From positions 248,001 to 312,000 of the forward strand of contig NZ_JAKNQQ010000001.1 in NCBI RefSeq assembly GCF_022662475.1: a DNA stretch of 64,000 nt. The letters run 5' to 3'. The translations under genes were made by a program, and so were the position numbers. How positions within the stretch are numbered: position 1 is the first letter of the stretch; every line of letters starts with the position of its first letter. Shown here piece after piece: positions 17,698-25,707 of this stretch. Below the pieces are notes generated by a model. It saw only the letters and a program-made list of their open reading frames with translations, searched no databases and had not been told where the DNA came from. Origin of the DNA: Sphingomonas sp. TREG-RG-20F-R18-01 (GTDB taxonomy: Bacteria > Pseudomonadota > Alphaproteobacteria > Sphingomonadales > Sphingomonadaceae).

Positions 17698-18350
17698 CGG
17701 GGTACCTCCCGGTAGCGTTCGAGCGGATGGGCGAACGCCGCCAGTTCCGCTCGCGAAATCGTGAAGCCGCCCGGATCGTCGTCGATCATTCCGAACTGGC
17801 TGGCATAGCGCAGGATCGCGCCGCGCTTTGCCGCCGCGACGGGGCCAAGGCGCAGGTAATGCGTCGGCGAACGCGCCCGCGCCTGGCGGTTGGGCCAGAC
17901 GAGATAGTCGAGCCGTCGCGCCACCGGGCACGCCGCCGCGCCGGTCGCGACCACGCGGTGATCGGGATGATCGTCATCCTGCGCCGGCATCACGAGCAGG
18001 TCATAGCGGCGCGCCTGCGCCAGTGCCCGCGCGATCGCCCGGTGCGCATGGTCGGCAGCCGTGGCCAGTCCCCCGTCGGGCAGGCCGAGGAACCGCACGT
18101 CGCCCGCCGCAATCCCGATTCCCGCGAGCACCGCCCGCGTTTCGCGCCGACGCCGCGCCACCAGCCGGTCGCGCGGCCAAGTGGCGCTGTTGGGGTGCGA
18201 TCCGGCGCCGTCGGTGACGACCACGACCCGCACACGCGCGCCGCGCCGCTTGAGCAGCCGCATCAGGCCGAAGGCGCCGATGGCCTCGTCATCGGGATGG
18301 GGCGCAACGATCAGCGCGCTGCGAACCTGGTCGATCACGAGCGGTCTCAC
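17694..18350 (-). CDS. PIG-L family (LmbE-like) N-acetyl-sugar deacetylase
   Basis: The 218-residue protein has the zinc motif HPDDE at residues 18-22 and a downstream DDDHPDHR carrying the second metal site (HPDH), typical of PIG-L/MshB/LmbE deacetylases. These remove acetyl groups from GlcNAc-containing conjugates. The GTG at 18350 overlaps the stop of the upstream gene (GTGA); a second in-frame GTG at 18338 is also possible. It sits between an acyl-CoA dehydrogenase-like gene and a NodS-like methyltransferase and would produce the free amine for later modification. Confidence 0.83.
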   Translation of the reverse strand: MRPLVIDQVRSALIVAPHPDDEAIGAFGLMRLLKRRGARVRVVVVTDGAGSHPNSATWPRDRLVARRRRETRAVLAGIGIAAGDVRFLGLPDGGLATAADHAHRAIARALAQARRYDLLVMPAQDDDHPDHRVVATGAAACPVARRLDYLVWPNRQARARSPTHYLRLGPVAAAKRGAILRYASQFGMIDDDPGGFTISRAELAAFAHPLERYREVPR

Positions 18351-19369
18351 AGGTCGGGCATCAGCACGGCGCTGGCGGCGGCCTTGCCGACGCGCATCCG
18401 TTGCGCATCGGGGGCTGGCTGACGCAGATAGACCATCAGGTCGGTCATCGCCGCCGCAAGCGGATGATCGACGAACATGCCCGACACCCCGACCGCCTGC
18501 TGCGCGAGCGTGATCGCGCGCTCGGCGGCGGCGGCCACCGCCAGCCGCGCGGCCGCGACGCGCTCGACATAGCCCGCTTCGGGCCAGGACAGCGCGACGG
18601 TCCGTACCGCATCGGCCGCCGCCGACGCCGCGCCATAAAGGTCCGCGAGCCGCCCGAGCTGATGCGGATCCTCGCTCCGCGCGGTCGCCTGGAGATGATC
18701 GCGCACATGATCGAACAGCGCCGCGACGCCGCCGGCGTGACACGCGACGAAGCGGAGCGCCCCACCGCTGAAATAGGGTTCGCGCGCATAATCGCCCGGT
18801 GCGCCGATCGTGCGGAACGTGTCGGGCCCGGCGTCATCCCAGCGCACCATATGCGTCTGCGATCGCTCCATCCCGATGACATTCCACCAGGCGCGATCGA
18901 TCGATGGCGCCGAAGCGGCAAGATCGATCAGCAGAAGCCGGTTCCCCTCCGGCGTGTCCGCCCCGGCCAGGGCATAGTCGACGATCCCGGCCCCCGAGGC
19001 GAAGCTCTTGCCACCGTGGAGCCGTCCATCCACCACGCGCAACGGATCGTCTGGGATGGCGGCGTTCCACACGCCGAACACGCGTCCCTGCCCCGCCAGC
19101 GCCATCACGGCATCCGCGCCGGCGCGATCGTCGTAGCGCTGGAGGATCTGCAGCGCATCGACATGCCCTTCGAACAGCCGGGCAAGCGGCAAGTCGCGAC
19201 GCGCGATGCGGTACAACTGGCGCAACAGGGCGAGCATCTCGGCAGCGTCGCGCGGATCGCCCGGTACCGGCAACAGCCGATACACCGCGCCCAGCCGTTC
19301 CGCCATCTGCGCACCCGTCGGGCGCGGTTCCGCGAGCAGCCGGTCGAGCGGGTCGGGAACCGCGTTCAT
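18347..19369 (-). CDS. Acyl-CoA dehydrogenase-like flavoprotein
   Basis: This 340-residue protein resembles acyl-CoA dehydrogenases in its central beta-domain (FGVWNAAIPDDPLRV, then GGKSFASGAGIVDYALAG) and its helical C-terminus with AAERAITLAQQAVG and GMFVDHPLAA. It is shorter than typical members (about 380) and I could not identify the catalytic glutamate, so dehydrogenation of a true acyl-CoA is doubtful. Related flavoproteins act as acyl-ACP or amino-sugar oxidases and monooxygenases. It overlaps both neighbours by four bases (ATGA and GTGA), which ties it to the glycosyltransferase and deacetylase. Confidence 0.72.
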   Translation of the reverse strand: MNAVPDPLDRLLAEPRPTGAQMAERLGAVYRLLPVPGDPRDAAEMLALLRQLYRIARRDLPLARLFEGHVDALQILQRYDDRAGADAVMALAGQGRVFGVWNAAIPDDPLRVVDGRLHGGKSFASGAGIVDYALAGADTPEGNRLLLIDLAASAPSIDRAWWNVIGMERSQTHMVRWDDAGPDTFRTIGAPGDYAREPYFSGGALRFVACHAGGVAALFDHVRDHLQATARSEDPHQLGRLADLYGAASAAADAVRTVALSWPEAGYVERVAAARLAVAAAAERAITLAQQAVGVSGMFVDHPLAAAMTDLMVYLRQPAPDAQRMRVGKAAASAVLMPDL

Positions 19370-20472
19370 GCCGCCATACGCGCAGGACGGGACAGCAACG
19401 CCGCCAGCGCCAGCTCGGCCGTGTCGAGATCGACCAGGCGCTCGCCCCCCGGGACATCGGGGACAACCCGGATCGCGAAGGCCTCGGCATTGGCAGCCTC
19501 GGCGGCGATGGCGCGGATGTCCGCCTCGGGGCGCTGCAGGACGACAGCCAACGAGGGTGCAGCGGTGTCTAGCGTCCCCCAGACGGCGCGCGCGCGCGCA
19601 TGTCGGGCGTACCGCCAGGCGACATCCTCGGGATGCGCCATGCGCGCCGCCTGTCCCCCGGTGCGGTCGAGATCGCGGAGATGATCGGCCAGCCCCCCGA
19701 GCGCACGCCCGGTGCGGCGCGTCGATGTTTCCACCCGGACCCGGTCGTCGCGGCGGACGCGTAGCCCATGCCGATAGGCCAGATCGACCAGCCGCGCATC
19801 CTCGCCCGCCGCCACCGCCGCGAACCCGCCCAGCGCAGCATAGGTCCGTACCGTACACCCGAGGCTCGCGGCGCTGGTGTAATGATGCGGCGCACCCTCC
19901 CATGGCACCGGGTCGAGCAACCGGCGGAGCCGGGCAAGCCCGTCATAATAGGCCTCGATCCGGTCCTGCACCGGGCTGGCCGCCCCACCGCTGCGGACGA
20001 TCCGACCCGCGACGATGTCGGACAGATCCAGCGCCGCCAGGTTCGTCGCCACCCAATCCGCCGCCGGGACGGAATCCGCATCGGTCGACAGCAGCACCCC
20101 GGCCTCGCCGACCAGTTTCTCCCCGAGCGCCATCGCCGCCGCCCGCGCCCGACCGGCATTGGGCGTTCCGGCATGCGCCGCGGAGCGGGTCACGATCTCG
20201 AACGGTACCGTGTCGCGATACCCTGCGATCACCGTCTCGCTGTCGTCGGTACAGGCGTCGAGCAGCAGGCAGAGGACAAACGGCGGCGCATTCGTCTGCC
20301 GGGCCAGTGCATCGAGCAACGCGGGCAGCAATGCGGCTTCGTTGCGCGCCGGAATGCACACGGCAATCGCCGCTGACCGCCTTGTCCCCGTCGATCGGTC
20401 GAGCGGCGGCACTGGTGCATGATGGTTTTGGATTACGCGGCTCACTTCCCGAGGTGTCATCGTGGCTACCAT
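19366..20472 (-). CDS. GT2 family glycosyltransferase
   Basis: The roughly 368-residue protein has a GT-A domain beginning AVCIPARNEAALLP and an acidic STDADS motif for metal and nucleotide-sugar binding. A C-terminal extension of about 100 residues follows without clear membrane spans. It starts at ATG 20472 (or ATG 20460, four codons later); the open frame continues upstream into the divergent spacer. It is the first gene of the five-gene minus-strand cluster and overlaps the acyl-CoA dehydrogenase-like gene by four bases. The donor and acceptor sugars are unknown. Confidence 0.82.
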   Translation of the reverse strand: MVATMTPREVSRVIQNHHAPVPPLDRSTGTRRSAAIAVCIPARNEAALLPALLDALARQTNAPPFVLCLLLDACTDDSETVIAGYRDTVPFEIVTRSAAHAGTPNAGRARAAAMALGEKLVGEAGVLLSTDADSVPAADWVATNLAALDLSDIVAGRIVRSGGAASPVQDRIEAYYDGLARLRRLLDPVPWEGAPHHYTSAASLGCTVRTYAALGGFAAVAAGEDARLVDLAYRHGLRVRRDDRVRVETSTRRTGRALGGLADHLRDLDRTGGQAARMAHPEDVAWRYARHARARAVWGTLDTAAPSLAVVLQRPEADIRAIAAEAANAEAFAIRVVPDVPGGERLVDLDTAELALAALLSRPARMAA

Positions 20473-20661
20473 CTCGCTTTCATGAGCGAAACGCCGATCG
20501 ACCTTAAAAGGATCAATCGCTCCGTCTGGAAGAGAACGGCGAACCGTACGATCGGCAGATCGGACTGTCCGCGCCCGAAAAACCCCCGGCGCACGGCAAA
20601 ACCATCCCCAGGCCGGTTTTTTTGGACGCGACGCAGATTCCGCATTGCAGCATTGATTGCG

Positions 20662-20680
20662 GACATTACTTAGCACGCTA
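20662..20680. promoter_or_regulatory. Putative MarR operator overlapping the regulator start region
   Basis: The inverted repeat TTAGC-AC-GCTAA lies immediately before the ATG at 20681 of the MarR-type gene. MarR regulators commonly bind palindromes of this form, and the position suggests autoregulation of the efflux operon. The arms are only five bases long. Confidence 0.55.
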
Positions 20681-21133
20681 ATGATATCGCCACGCCCTTC
20701 GCTCGAGGCGTCCTACGCCCGGACCCTTCTCCCGCTTGCCCGCATGTGGCGGCAAGCGGCGGATCGCGCGCTGAGTGGCATGGGACTGTCCGCGTCGATC
20801 GGCTGGGCGCTGATCCAGGTCGGTCGTCTTGGCGACGACGTCCGGCAGACCGACCTGGCAAACGAACTCGACGTCACGCAGGCGTCGCTGGTCCGGTCGA
20901 TCGACCAGATGGTCGCTGCCGACCTGGTCGAGCGGCACCGCGATCCGGTCGATGCGCGGGTCAGCCGGATCCGCCTGACCGACCATGGACGCGCGCTCGC
21001 CACCACCATCGAGACGAAACTGGAAACCCTGCGTCATGCGATGCTCGACGGCGTGAACGACGCCGACCTCGCGACGGCGCTGCGCGTCGCCGAGCGAGTC
21101 GGCGCGCGCTTTCTGAAGGATCGGGCGCGATGA
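20681..21133 (+). CDS. MarR family transcriptional regulator
   Basis: This 150-residue protein has a winged helix-turn-helix: LANELDVTQASLVRSIDQMVAADLVER is the recognition and wing region, followed by RDPVDARVSRIRLTDHG, the classic MarR wing with the DxR signature. The ATG at 20681 was chosen over a TTG at 20657 because the MarR fold begins at SYARTLLPLAR. Its stop overlaps the ATG of the FUSC gene, so it is the first gene of the efflux operon. A TTAGC/GCTAA palindrome at its start suggests it represses its own operon until a ligand, probably an aromatic acid or drug, binds. Confidence 0.88.
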   Translation: MISPRPSLEASYARTLLPLARMWRQAADRALSGMGLSASIGWALIQVGRLGDDVRQTDLANELDVTQASLVRSIDQMVAADLVERHRDPVDARVSRIRLTDHGRALATTIETKLETLRHAMLDGVNDADLATALRVAERVGARFLKDRAR

Positions 21134-23184
21134 TCCTCGACCGGTTCGGCAGCCGGAACGCGTTGTTCGCGGTAAAATGCTTCGTCGCGGCGATGCTGGC
21201 GTATTACATCGCGCTCAAGATCGGACTGACCCGCCCCTATTGGGCCGTCACCACCTCGTACATCGTCGCGCAACCGCTGGCGGGCGCGGTGCTGTCCAAG
21301 GCGGTGTTCCGCGTTGCCGGAACCGTGCTCGGGGCGATCGCCGCGGTCGTGCTCGTCCCCAATCTCGTCAATGCGCCCGAACTTCTGTCGCTCGGGTTGG
21401 CCTTGTGGCTGGGGCTGTGCCTCTACATCTCGTTGCTCGACCGGACACCGCGCGCCTATCTCTTCCTGCTGGCGGGTTACACCGCGAGCATCATCGGCTT
21501 CCCATCGGTCAATGCGCCGGACGCGATCTTCACGACCGCCGCGCTGCGCGTCCAGGAAATCACGATCGGCATCCTGTGCGGCAGCCTGGTGCATGGCCTC
21601 GTCTTCCCGCAGACGGTGACGGCGACGTTGCTGGCGCGGATCGACGCGATCCTCGCCGATGCGGAGCGCTGGTCGCGCGATTCGCTTGCCGGTGCGTCCG
21701 ATGCCGCGCTCGACCGCGATCGGCGTCGCCTTGCGCTCGACATCAACGACCTGCATCAGCTGTCGATCCATCTGCCGTTCGATACCGCGCGGCTGTTGCC
21801 GCGCGTCCGCACGCTGCGTGCACTGCAAGCGGAACTATCGATGCTGCTGCCGCTCGCCAGTGCGGTCGACGATCGGATCGTCGAGCTCAAGCGCGGTGCC
21901 GACGCCCCCCGCCCCGAGGCGCTCGCGCTGATCGAGGACGTACGCTTGTGGCTGGCGGATCCGCTGCCGGTGGCGGAACGGGGCGCCACCGCGGACCGGC
22001 TGATCGCGCGCGCAAGCGCGCTCGAACCGCCCCCCGACGCCACCGTGATCTGGCGCGACGCGCTCCGGCTCAGCCTGCTCGCGCGGCTGGCCGAGCTGAT
22101 CGACGCGCATCGCAATGCGCGTGACCTGCGCGACCAGATGCGCTCGCCCTCGCGCGCGCCCGTGACCCCCGCGGTCGCCCGCCTGCTCGCGCGTTCCGCC
22201 AGGCGACCGCTGCACCGCGACCGGGGGATCGCCCTGCGCGCCGCTGCCGGAACGACCGCCACGATCCTGCTCGGTTGCATCTTCTGGATCGGCACCGGCT
22301 GGGCCGATGGGGCGGGCGCGGTGCTGATCGCGGGCGTCTGCTGCGCGCTGTTCGGCAACAGCGACGATCCGGCACCCGCGATCATGGCGTTTTTCTACGG
22401 AACGGTCATCGGGCTGGTCCTTGCGGCGGTCTATGCCTTCGCGATCCTGCCGCGCGTGACCGACTTCGTGACGCTCGCCGCGGTGCTCGCGCCCCCGATG
22501 CTGACCGGCGGGATGTTCCTCGCGCGCCCCTCGACCCTGCTGATCACGCTCGGGGCCTTGCTGGGCGGGCTCAACACGGTGGGATTGAACGACCGGTTCG
22601 GGGGAAGTTTCGATGCGTTCCTCAACGGCGGCATTGCGCAGCTGGTCGGCACGCTGTTCGCGGTGGTGACGGTCGGTCTGTTCCAGACGATCGGCGCGGA
22701 TACCAGCGCACGCCGGCTGATCCGCGCCGGATGGCGCGAACTGGCGCTGCGCAGCGATGCGCCGGGCCGGCCGGACGCCGCCGGATGGGTCGCGCGTATG
22801 CTCGACCGGATCGGCCTGCTCGCGCCGCGCCTCGCGCTGCAGGGCGAAGACCCGGGCAAGCCGTTGCTCGACGCACTGACCGACCTGCGGGTCGGCGTCT
22901 CGATCGGCGAGCTGCGCCAGTTGCGCATCGACGGGTCGACCACGGAAGCCGGGCTGATCACTCCGGTGCTGCAAGGAGTCGGGGCGCATTACCGGGCGCT
23001 GCGGCCGGATCAGCCCGCGCCGCCCCAGCCCGATCTGCTGGCAGGGATCGATCGCGCGATGCGCGGGTTCCGCACCAGTACGCCCGGGCGTCACCGCTCC
23101 GGTATTCTCGCGCTGACGTCGCTCCGGCGCAACCTGTTCCCCGGGGCGCCGGCCTATCAACCAGAGGCGGGAGCGGCGGCATGA
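21130..23184 (+). CDS. FUSC/AaeB-family inner-membrane efflux protein
   Basis: The 684-residue protein has two sets of membrane spans (about 10-155 and 375-520) separated by a long cytoplasmic helical domain. This matches the FUSC layout of AaeB and fusaric acid resistance pumps. The first set contains RPYWAVTTSYIVAQP, a conserved FUSC segment. AaeB works with an AaeA membrane-fusion protein to export aromatic carboxylic acids. It starts at ATG 21130, overlapping the MarR stop, and ends overlapping the DUF1656 gene. The order FUSC-DUF1656-HlyD is the canonical arrangement of this pump type. Confidence 0.88.
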   Translation: MILDRFGSRNALFAVKCFVAAMLAYYIALKIGLTRPYWAVTTSYIVAQPLAGAVLSKAVFRVAGTVLGAIAAVVLVPNLVNAPELLSLGLALWLGLCLYISLLDRTPRAYLFLLAGYTASIIGFPSVNAPDAIFTTAALRVQEITIGILCGSLVHGLVFPQTVTATLLARIDAILADAERWSRDSLAGASDAALDRDRRRLALDINDLHQLSIHLPFDTARLLPRVRTLRALQAELSMLLPLASAVDDRIVELKRGADAPRPEALALIEDVRLWLADPLPVAERGATADRLIARASALEPPPDATVIWRDALRLSLLARLAELIDAHRNARDLRDQMRSPSRAPVTPAVARLLARSARRPLHRDRGIALRAAAGTTATILLGCIFWIGTGWADGAGAVLIAGVCCALFGNSDDPAPAIMAFFYGTVIGLVLAAVYAFAILPRVTDFVTLAAVLAPPMLTGGMFLARPSTLLITLGALLGGLNTVGLNDRFGGSFDAFLNGGIAQLVGTLFAVVTVGLFQTIGADTSARRLIRAGWRELALRSDAPGRPDAAGWVARMLDRIGLLAPRLALQGEDPGKPLLDALTDLRVGVSIGELRQLRIDGSTTEAGLITPVLQGVGAHYRALRPDQPAPPQPDLLAGIDRAMRGFRTSTPGRHRSGILALTSLRRNLFPGAPAYQPEAGAAA

Positions 23185-23387
23185 TCGGCGGAATCTCCAT
23201 CGGGGGGGTCTACCTCCCCTCGATTCTCCTGCTCGCGATCGCGGCGGTGCTGCTGACCGGCCTCGCGTCGCGGTTGCTCTCCTTCGCCGGAGCCTACCGG
23301 GTGGTGACGTACCGCCCGCTCGTCGACCTCGCCCTGTTCGTCCTCATCCTCGGGCTGCTCGCCCTGCTCACCGGACCTTCCGCATGA
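23181..23387 (+). CDS. DUF1656 small membrane protein
   Basis: This 68-residue protein has two predicted membrane spans (about 10-32 and 46-64) and the DUF1656 features: an N-terminal GISIGGVYLPSILL and a tyrosine-arginine linker before the second span. It is the AaeX-like partner usually encoded between a FUSC pump and its HlyD protein. Its precise role is not established. Both ends overlap neighbouring genes by four bases. Confidence 0.85.
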   Translation: MIGGISIGGVYLPSILLLAIAAVLLTGLASRLLSFAGAYRVVTYRPLVDLALFVLILGLLALLTGPSA

Positions 23388-24289
23388 CATCCGCCCGTTT
23401 CAAATCATTGCTCGCCCCGCTTGGTCGATCCGCCGCCACCCTGATCATCGTCGCGCTCGCGGTGCTGGTCGCCTTCTGGCTGTGGCGCCGCTACGAAACC
23501 GATCCCTGGACGCGCGACGGTCGCATTCGCGCGGATATCGTCCGCGTCACGCCCGATGTCGCGGGCCTGGTGACGCAGGTCGCGGTCCACGACAATCAGG
23601 CGGTGAAGCCGGGCGACATCCTGTTCGTGGTCGATCGCCCGCGCTTCCAGCTCACGCTCGCGCAATCCGATGCGTCGATCGCGAGCGCGCGCGCCACCTT
23701 GCTCCAGGCGCGGCGCGAGGCGCAACGCGACCTTGCGCTGGGCGATCTGGTCGCCAAGGAAACGCACGAGCAGAACGTCGCGCGGGTCGCCACCGCGTCC
23801 GCTTCGCTCGCGCAGGCGCAGAGCGCGCGGTCGACCGCGGCGCTCAACCTGGCGCGGACGACCGTGCGCGCGACGGTGCACGGGATCGTGACGAACCTCG
23901 ATCTCCACCCCGGCGACTATATCGCGGCGGGCGCGCAGGCGATGGCGCTGGTCGACACCGATTCCCTCCGCGTCGAAGGGTATTTCGAGGAGACCAAGCT
24001 CGGCGGGATCCATTTGGGCGATCCGGTCATCGTGCATCTGATGGGCGAACCAAAGGCGCTGCACGGACGCGTCGACAGTATCGCGGCCGGGATCAACGAC
24101 AGCGAACGCACCAACACCAGCAACCTGCTGCCCAACGTCAACCCGACCTTCAGCTGGGTCCGGCTGGCGCAACGGATCCCGGTACGGGTCAAGCTGGGTC
24201 AGGTCCCCGCCGGCGTTTCGCTGATCGTGGGGCGCACCGCGACGGTGACGGTGGAACACAAGGCTGGCCAGCCGGCGGTGGCGGCATGA
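23384..24289 (+). CDS. HlyD/AaeA-type periplasmic membrane-fusion protein
   Basis: The 301-residue protein has one N-terminal membrane anchor (about 17-36), then a lipoyl/barrel-sandwich half (VTPDVAGLVTQVAVHDNQAVKPGDILF), a short coiled coil (about 85-150, alanine- and glutamine-rich), the second lipoyl half (TTVRATVHGIVTNL) and a beta-barrel domain. It would bridge the FUSC pump to the outer-membrane channel encoded next. It is in the expected size range for AaeA (about 310). It overlaps both neighbours by four bases. Confidence 0.9.
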   Translation: MTSARFKSLLAPLGRSAATLIIVALAVLVAFWLWRRYETDPWTRDGRIRADIVRVTPDVAGLVTQVAVHDNQAVKPGDILFVVDRPRFQLTLAQSDASIASARATLLQARREAQRDLALGDLVAKETHEQNVARVATASASLAQAQSARSTAALNLARTTVRATVHGIVTNLDLHPGDYIAAGAQAMALVDTDSLRVEGYFEETKLGGIHLGDPVIVHLMGEPKALHGRVDSIAAGINDSERTNTSNLLPNVNPTFSWVRLAQRIPVRVKLGQVPAGVSLIVGRTATVTVEHKAGQPAVAA

Positions 24290-25707
24290 CGCGCTTCCGG
24301 ACCGCGCCACGCAGGACGCTGCCCGCGCTGGTCGCGCTGGCGCTCGCCGGATGCACCACCGCCGGACCGAATTACGCGCTTCCGGAGGCCGCCGTGGTCA
24401 ATCGCCCGTCGGCGCAGAACCGCTTCGACAGCGGGCATGAAAAGGTCTTCGCCGAGGTGCCGCTGCCCGATCACTGGTGGCAGCTTTACGGCGACACCCG
24501 GCTGGACGCATTCGTCACCGAAGCGCTCGCCGCCAACACCGATCTGCGCGCGGCCGACGCGAACCTGCGCCGCGCGGATGCGGTGGTTGCGGAGGTCGCT
24601 GCGGGGCGCACCCTGTCGACGCTGCTCGGCGGCGGCACCTCGCTCGATCGGCCCTATACGACCGGCGGCACGCTGCCCGGGACGCTCGACTACAACCTCG
24701 GGATCTCGCTCGCCTATCCGCTCGATCTGTCGGGGCGGATCCGGCGCGGGATCGAGGCAGCACAGGGCGATGCCGAAGCCGTTGCCGCCGCGCGCGACAA
24801 TGTCCGCGTGACCGTCGCCGCCGAGACCGCGCGCAGCTTCGCCGCCGCCTGCACCGCCAACATGGTGCTTGCCGCCAACAACCGGATCCTCGCGCTGCAA
24901 CGCCAGACGCTCGACGTAACCCAGCGGCTGCAGCGCGGCGGTCGCGGCACCGCGTTCGACGTCACCCGCGCGCGCTCGGCGGTCGAGCAGAGCGCGGCGC
25001 TGATCCCGACGCAGATCGCCACCCGCACCGCGGCGCTCTACCGGCTCGCGACGTTGATGGGGCGCACTCCCGCGGATTACCCGCGCGACGTCGCGACCTG
25101 CGCGCGACCGCCCGCGCTGACGCGTCCGCTGCCGATCGGCGACGGTGCGGCGCTGATCCGCCGCCGCCCCGATATCCGCGCCGCCGAACGCACGCTCGCC
25201 GCCGCCACCGCGCGGATCGGCGTGGCGACCGCCAACCTGTATCCGCAGGTGAGCCTGAGCGGCTCGGCGGGCTTCACCGGGCCGGTGTCGGCTTTGGGGT
25301 CGGGCAATGCCTTCCACCTCGGGCTGGGGCCGCTGATCAGCTGGAGCTTCCCCAATCGCCCGGTCGTCCGTGCGCAGATTGCGCAGGCGGGCGCGTCCGC
25401 CGACCAGGCGCTGGCGCAGTTCGATTCGACGACGCTGGAAGCATTGCGCCAGACCGAGACGGCGCTGTCGGCCTACGCGCGCGAGGCCGATCGCAACGCG
25501 GCACTGTCGCGCGCGCAGGCGAGTGCGGCGACCGCGGCGGACCAGGCGGGGCGGCTCTACCGCTTCGGGCGGACCGATTTCCTGTCGCTGCTGACCGCAC
25601 AGGCCGCGCTGACCACCGCGCAAGCCAATCTCGCCGCCTCCGACGCGCTGCTGGTCGATCGCCAGGTCGACGTGTTCAAGGCGCTCGGCGGGGGGTGGCA
25701 GGCATGA
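24286..25707 (+). CDS. NodT-family outer-membrane efflux lipoprotein
   Basis: This 473-residue protein has a lipoprotein signal with lipobox LAGC (Cys23) and two OEP/TolC-type repeats, the typical RND/NodT outer-membrane factor layout. DHWWQLYGD near 65 and RRRPDIRAAER in the second half are family signatures. It would form the trimeric exit duct for the FUSC/HlyD pump. Start and stop overlap the neighbouring genes (ATGA), so it is made in step with them. Confidence 0.9.
   Translation: MTRFRTAPRRTLPALVALALAGCTTAGPNYALPEAAVVNRPSAQNRFDSGHEKVFAEVPLPDHWWQLYGDTRLDAFVTEALAANTDLRAADANLRRADAVVAEVAAGRTLSTLLGGGTSLDRPYTTGGTLPGTLDYNLGISLAYPLDLSGRIRRGIEAAQGDAEAVAAARDNVRVTVAAETARSFAAACTANMVLAANNRILALQRQTLDVTQRLQRGGRGTAFDVTRARSAVEQSAALIPTQIATRTAALYRLATLMGRTPADYPRDVATCARPPALTRPLPIGDGAALIRRRPDIRAAERTLAAATARIGVATANLYPQVSLSGSAGFTGPVSALGSGNAFHLGLGPLISWSFPNRPVVRAQIAQAGASADQALAQFDSTTLEALRQTETALSAYAREADRNAALSRAQASAATAADQAGRLYRFGRTDFLSLLTAQAALTTAQANLAASDALLVDRQVDVFKALGGGWQA

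Noticed and set aside
20746..21129. N-terminal extension of the FUSC gene to 812 residues
   Set aside because: This part reads through the MarR gene in another frame; the FUSC protein begins at 21130 with ATGA coupling.
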